A stretch of 64,000 nucleotides of DNA, from contig NZ_OESS01000004.1 in assembly GCF_900240285.1 (NCBI RefSeq), forward strand, positions 62,001-126,000, written 5' to 3'. Each line of letters opens with the position of its first letter. Positions within the stretch are counted from its first letter, which is position 1. The notes beneath the pieces were generated by a model, which saw only the letters and a program-made list of their open reading frames with translations, searched no databases and was not told the DNA's origin. Shown piece by piece: positions 60,193 to 64,000 of the stretch. Position numbers and translations under genes: made by a program. Source of the stretch: Halobacillus sp. Marseille-P3879. Its GTDB lineage: Bacteria > Bacillota > Bacilli > Bacillales > Halobacillaceae.

Positions 60193-60975
60193 ATGATGAT
60201 GTCCGATTCTATTAAACGACAGGTGCAGGAAACCTTCTCCAAAAGCAAAGAAGCATACGTTACCAGTTCCACTCACAACAAACAGAGTGATTTAGATCTC
60301 ATTACAGAATGGCTGCAGCCGCAGCCCACATGGAAGGTGCTCGACATTGCAACCGGCGGCGGCCATGTTGCACGGCAGCTCAGCCCTGATGTTGAAATGG
60401 TATTTGCATCAGATCTTACTAAAGAAATGCTGGCCAATACTTCCACTCATTTAAAGTCATTTTTGAATATTCATTATATCGTAGCAGACGCGGAGGAATT
60501 ACCTTTTATCGAAGCCACGTTTGATGCAGTTACATGCCGGATCGCCCCTCATCACTTCCCAAACCCTGACCGATTCATACAGGAAGTCTCCCGGGTTCTT
60601 AAACCGGACGGTCAATTCGTTATGATCGATAATATCGCTCCCGAAGACAATGAACTGGATAATTTTTATAATACTTTTGAGAAAATGCGGGACTCTAGTC
60701 ATCACCGGGCATTAAAAATTTCCGAATGGAAAGACCTGCTTAACGCCCAGGGCTTACCCATTTATAAAGAACTTTCACGCAAGAAAACCCTCCCCTTCCC
60801 TGAATGGTCTCTGCGTACATTAGAAAAACACGAGGCCGCTAATGTTGAAAACTTTTTCTTAAAAAGCTCTGAGAAGCTTTCCTCTTATTTCTCGATCGTT
60901 ATCAAAGGTAACAAAGTGCAACAGTTCTCGATCGATGAGTGGATGGTCCTCTGTCGTAAACAATCCTTTAGTTGA
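60193..60975 (+). CDS. Class I SAM-dependent methyltransferase (YcgJ-like)
   Basis: About 258-260 residues. Motif I VLDIATGGGHVARQL near 50-64, DLTKEM (motif II), VADAEELPFIEATFDAV near 98-114, APHHFPNPDRFIQEVSRVLKPDGQFVMIDN (in two blocks). Typical UbiE/YcgJ Methyltransf_11/25 architecture; substrate unknown. Three ATG codons follow the AAAGAGG site (60193, 60196, 60199); 60199 has the best spacing. Independent of the glucan module, which ends at the terminator before it. Confidence 0.88.
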   Translation: MMMSDSIKRQVQETFSKSKEAYVTSSTHNKQSDLDLITEWLQPQPTWKVLDIATGGGHVARQLSPDVEMVFASDLTKEMLANTSTHLKSFLNIHYIVADAEELPFIEATFDAVTCRIAPHHFPNPDRFIQEVSRVLKPDGQFVMIDNIAPEDNELDNFYNTFEKMRDSSHHRALKISEWKDLLNAQGLPIYKELSRKKTLPFPEWSLRTLEKHEAANVENFFLKSSEKLSSYFSIVIKGNKVQQFSIDEWMVLCRKQSFS

Positions 60976-61098
60976 ATGCAGATCCTTTCATCAACTCAGT
61001 ACTGTGATCGCAGATAAATTCTAATTTCCGCTGTGATCAAGGTGGTAACCCTTTTAGTTAATATGGATTTCATGTTATTAGAGCTCTTGAACTTTCTG

Positions 61099-61128
61099 AA
61101 CCTATAACTTTTTGTTATAGGTTTTTTT
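61099..61128 (+). terminator. Intrinsic terminator ahead of cydA
   Basis: AACCTATAAC and GTTATAGGTT arms with T5 loop and T7 tail. It lies 120 bases after the methyltransferase stop and 85 before cydA, so it may end the former or act as a leader attenuator for the latter. Confidence 0.85.
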
Positions 61129-61213
61129 ATGTTTATTTTAATTCTATAAGGGACAGGCTGAACCTAGAACATTATGCAAATATGTCGTGAAGTAAAGAGT
61201 TTGAGGTGACGTA

Positions 61214-62545
61214 ATGGAAATTGTAGATATGGCCCGGATCCTCTTTGGATCATCAATGGGGTTTCATATTATATATGCGACGATCGGCGTTGGACTTCCT
61301 ATTATGATTATTTTAGCAGAGTTCATGTATTGGATTAAGAAAGATGAGCATTATGCAATTATGGCTAGACGCTGGACAAAAGGTTTTGCCATATTACTGG
61401 CTGTATCAATTGCTTCGGGCACAATTGTCGCTGTGCTGCTTTCTTTACTCTTCCCTAATTTTATGGAGATTGTTGGTCAGGTAATTGCACTTCCCTTCCA
61501 ATTAGAGATCTTTGCCTTTCTTATTGAAGCAGTCTTTATGTCCATTTATTTGTATGCCGCTGATCGTCTGCCTCAGGGCCTGCGTGTTTTGAGTATTACC
61601 TTTGTCGCTATGGGGGCCACTGCCTCTGCGATTCTAATCACTGATGTCCACTCCTGGATGAACACACCGGCCGGATTTGATATCTCAGAAAATGGAACGA
61701 TCACCAACGTGAATGTATTGGAAGCTTTTTTTAACCCGAGCTTCGGGGTAACGGCCATACATGTCACGCTGTCTGCTTATATGACCGCGGCCTTTCTAAT
61801 AGCCTCCATTGCAGGTATTCGTTTGTTAAAGCGGCAGCTTTCGAGTGCAGAACGAGAATACCATAATAAAGCTCTTATGATTGCCCTTTATTTTGGCGCA
61901 GCTATGTCTCTCGCTACGGCAATTAACGGGCATGAAACAGCGCAAATGCTTCATGAAGAGAACCCTAGAAAACTGGCCGCAGCAGAAGGACTCTTCGAAA
62001 CAACTCGATATGCAGGTTTGTCGATTGGCGGGTATACTTCCATGGAAGATCAAGAAGTAAAGTATGCAATTGAGATTCCGGGTGCTCTTAGCTTCTTAGC
62101 GGGTGACCGCTTTGATACCGAAGTAACAGGATTAAATGAATATCCTGAAGAATTGTGGCCGCCACTCTATGTCCATATTTTATTTAATATCATGGTCGGC
62201 ATAGGTTCTTTGTTAATCATACTTGCCTTTGCCGCCTTATTCTGGAAGTGGATATTAAAACGTGATTTCCCCGGCTGGATGCTGGCTCTTCTTGTTGTCA
62301 GCGGCCCGCTGGCTGTGATCGCAATTGAAGCCGGTTGGTGCTTCAGCTGTATCGGCCGTCAGCCATGGACCATTAACGACGTCCTGCCGACAAAAGATGC
62401 TGCTACGAAATCAGGCAGTGTTGGAATTCTGCTTGTATCATTTCTATCGTTATATGCTGTACTGCTGTTCGTTACTGGATTTGTGTTGAGGTATTACTTT
62501 AAGCGTCATCCTGTAAAAAATGATCTTTCAGAGGGAAGAGCGTAA
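61214..62545 (+). CDS. cydA: Cytochrome bd-type quinol oxidase subunit I (YthA/CydA)
   Basis: 443 residues with about nine helices. Haem ligands: His in MGFHIIYA near residue 19, His in VTAIHVTLSAYMTAA near 182 and Met in FNIMVGIGS near 330. The C-terminal GWCFSCIGRQPWTI (GRQPW instead of GREPW) fits the cyanide-insensitive/YthA type with a short Q-loop. ATG 61214 has TTGAGGTGACGTA. Operon with cydB: its frame ends before cydB GTG at 62598. Reduces O2 with menaquinol in the membrane. No cydC/D or Rex-type site seen nearby. Confidence 0.94.
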   Translation: MEIVDMARILFGSSMGFHIIYATIGVGLPIMIILAEFMYWIKKDEHYAIMARRWTKGFAILLAVSIASGTIVAVLLSLLFPNFMEIVGQVIALPFQLEIFAFLIEAVFMSIYLYAADRLPQGLRVLSITFVAMGATASAILITDVHSWMNTPAGFDISENGTITNVNVLEAFFNPSFGVTAIHVTLSAYMTAAFLIASIAGIRLLKRQLSSAEREYHNKALMIALYFGAAMSLATAINGHETAQMLHEENPRKLAAAEGLFETTRYAGLSIGGYTSMEDQEVKYAIEIPGALSFLAGDRFDTEVTGLNEYPEELWPPLYVHILFNIMVGIGSLLIILAFAALFWKWILKRDFPGWMLALLVVSGPLAVIAIEAGWCFSCIGRQPWTINDVLPTKDAATKSGSVGILLVSFLSLYAVLLFVTGFVLRYYFKRHPVKNDLSEGRA

Positions 62546-62597
62546 TAACTCAATAAAATTTTTAAATACCAGTAGAACAAGAAAGGAGGAAGACCTG

Positions 62598-63623
62598 GTG
62601 GAACCTGCTATTATAGCCATTACACTTTTGTGGAGCCTGCTGTTTATCTACGCCATGCTTGGCTCACTAGATTTCGGTGCCGGTTTCTGGGGCATGATTT
62701 ATGGGAAAAATGATCAAACGAGTGCTTCCCAAATTGCTAACCGATTTCTCTCACCTACCTGGGAGGTTACAAACGTATTTTTCGTCATCTTCGTCGTTGC
62801 TCTCGTCAGCTTCTTTCCTTTTGCTACTACAATGCTTGGAAGCTTATTGTTAGTTCCTGTTGGAATTGGACTGTTATTATTGACGATTCGAACAACCTTT
62901 ATGGTATTTGCGAACCATGCGAACAAATACAGGGACCTTCTTGTTATTACATCCGGCCTTACAGGACTGATCATTCCCGCGTTACTTGTAAGTATGCTTC
63001 CTATTACACTTGGTGGGTTTGTTGAAATTGTAGATGATTACCCAAGATTGTTATATGCAGAATTAATTGCCCATCCGACCTTATACATGCACATTGCCTT
63101 TGGGATCAGCACTGAATTGTTTATTTCTGCCGTTTTTCTTATGGATTACTCTCAAGAGGCGGAGGATTGGTCAGCATATCAAACTTATAGAAATCACTCA
63201 CTTTGGCTGGGACCCGTGTCAATTATAATTGCAGTCCTCACCATTGAAACAATGCCCTCTGAGGCTTCCTGGTTTGTGGAGACCGTTAAAAGCAATCCCC
63301 TGTGGTTTGGTTTATCCATGCTTTTCTTTTTGCTCGGATACGCTTTTTTATTCCTCAAAGGGAAGCACGGTAGAAGGGGACGGGCCCGTCTGGCTGTAAT
63401 CTCAATTATCATTCAATACGGCATCGCGGTTTATGCTTACGGGACAGCTCATCTTCCTTACTTAATTTATCCCGACTTAACAGTAAGCGGAAGCTTCACG
63501 AATCCTACAGTTTTTTACCAGCTTCTCATTGTTTATGCCGGTGGATTTGCAATCCTCATCCCAGGGTTTATTCTTTTCTGGAAATTATTTCTCAAGGATC
63601 AGCGCTATTTAAAACAACAATAA
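62598..63623 (+). CDS. cydB: Cytochrome bd-type quinol oxidase subunit II (YthB/CydB)
   Basis: 341 residues, eight helices. The conserved start LLWSLLFIYAMLGSLDFGAGFWGMIYG (in two blocks), the WEVTNVFFVIFVVALVSFFP region and a late FYQLLIVYAGGFAILIPGFILFWKLF end are as expected. The start is GTG 62598 with AAAGGAGGAAG 8 bases upstream; the frame upstream to 62520 overlaps the end of cydA. Pairs with CydA as the oxidase heterodimer. Confidence 0.92.
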   Translation: MEPAIIAITLLWSLLFIYAMLGSLDFGAGFWGMIYGKNDQTSASQIANRFLSPTWEVTNVFFVIFVVALVSFFPFATTMLGSLLLVPVGIGLLLLTIRTTFMVFANHANKYRDLLVITSGLTGLIIPALLVSMLPITLGGFVEIVDDYPRLLYAELIAHPTLYMHIAFGISTELFISAVFLMDYSQEAEDWSAYQTYRNHSLWLGPVSIIIAVLTIETMPSEASWFVETVKSNPLWFGLSMLFFLLGYAFLFLKGKHGRRGRARLAVISIIIQYGIAVYAYGTAHLPYLIYPDLTVSGSFTNPTVFYQLLIVYAGGFAILIPGFILFWKLFLKDQRYLKQQ

Positions 63624-63657
63624 AAAAGACGCGGCCAGTTACATCGCTGCGTCTTTT
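63624..63657 (+). terminator. Intrinsic terminator of cydAB
   Basis: AAAAGACGC and GCGTCTTTT arms, overlapping the stop region of cydB; T-rich end. Confidence 0.82.
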
Positions 63658-63851
63658 CCATTGCATAAGCCTTACTCAGGTGGGGAGAGTTTATGAAAGC
63701 CGCTGCAAAATCCCCTCCCGCCATTAAGCAGTTTAATGCTTGAACTGGGGTTCGCGGAGGAAGGCGAAAAACATGATCTTCATCGCCTGAGAGGTATAGA
63801 AAGAAAGCAGGATTTTCTCCCCAGCTAGCTCCTGCTATCCACCATCCAGGT
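63658..63851. other. Intergenic region, nothing convincing
   Basis: About 190 bases between cydB and a minus-strand reductase gene. It contains a short AGGCGA / TCGCCT dyad near 63764-63790 but no gene or promoter that I can support. Confidence 0.35.

Positions 63852-64000
<149 letters not shown>

Noticed and set aside
61030-61060. T-box riboswitch
   Set aside because: Only a short resemblance (AAGGTGGTAACCC). The space before the terminator is too short for a full T-box, and the specifier and other elements are missing. The following gene is an oxidase, not an amino-acid gene.

Overview
The window looks like chromosomal DNA from a low-to-mid-GC Gram-positive of the Bacillaceae, probably a moderately halophilic one related to Halobacillus or Virgibacillus. 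This is inferred from strong AGGAGG-type ribosome sites, TnrA-, CcpA- and S-box-type control, many recognisable Bacillus families (YndJ, YpuA, YtvA-like LOV-STAS, CvfC, bacilliredoxin, GlcDF, GlnK/Amt) and the very acidic exported proteins. I saw no rRNA, tRNA, insertion sequence, prophage or CRISPR array.

Layout. 1-3126: glutamate dehydrogenase (cut by the left edge), a CDF metal exporter and a methyltransferase. 3335-6936: a cobalamin riboswitch with an intrinsic terminator in front of a class I ribonucleotide reductase pair. 6981-8872: a promoter with two perfect TnrA/GlnR boxes, then glnK and amtB. 8926-13955: a dispersed repeat acting as a convergent terminator, YndJ, an ECF sigma/anti-sigma pair, an unusual uracil-DNA glycosylase and a Ca2+/Na+ antiporter. 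14246-18763: small membrane proteins, then sulfur amino-acid genes with a SAM-I riboswitch in front of a MetY-CoA-binding fusion. 18888-36253: mixed metabolic, stress and regulatory genes, including small ORFs of 30-58 codons. 36332-50858: ThiF, an SDR, an FMN reductase, a second repeat copy, glycolate oxidase, two further regulators, a formate/nitrite channel, a small DnaJ-type zinc protein, an ABC exporter and CvfC with a bacilliredoxin.

50900-60008 is the most coherent accessory module. A LacI regulator, a cytosolic esterase with an apparent non-AUG start, an ABC sugar importer, an intracellular GH3 beta-glucosidase and a secreted GH144-like beta-1,2-glucanase share one 10-bp palindromic operator (GAAACGTTTC). 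That operator lies just downstream of each of three promoters, and each promoter also overlaps a cre-like site. I read the module as a beta-1,2-glucan scavenging regulon: cut outside, import sophoro-oligosaccharides, hydrolyse to glucose inside. 60193-64000 carries a methyltransferase, a cytochrome bd-type oxidase and the end of a ferredoxin-NADP reductase.

Main points for follow-up: the beta-1,2-glucan regulon and its esterase start codon, B12 control of a class I RNR whose ATP-cone looks degenerate, the double TnrA-box promoter, the MetY fusion, the dispersed repeat, and four or five short genes easily missed by length cut-offs.
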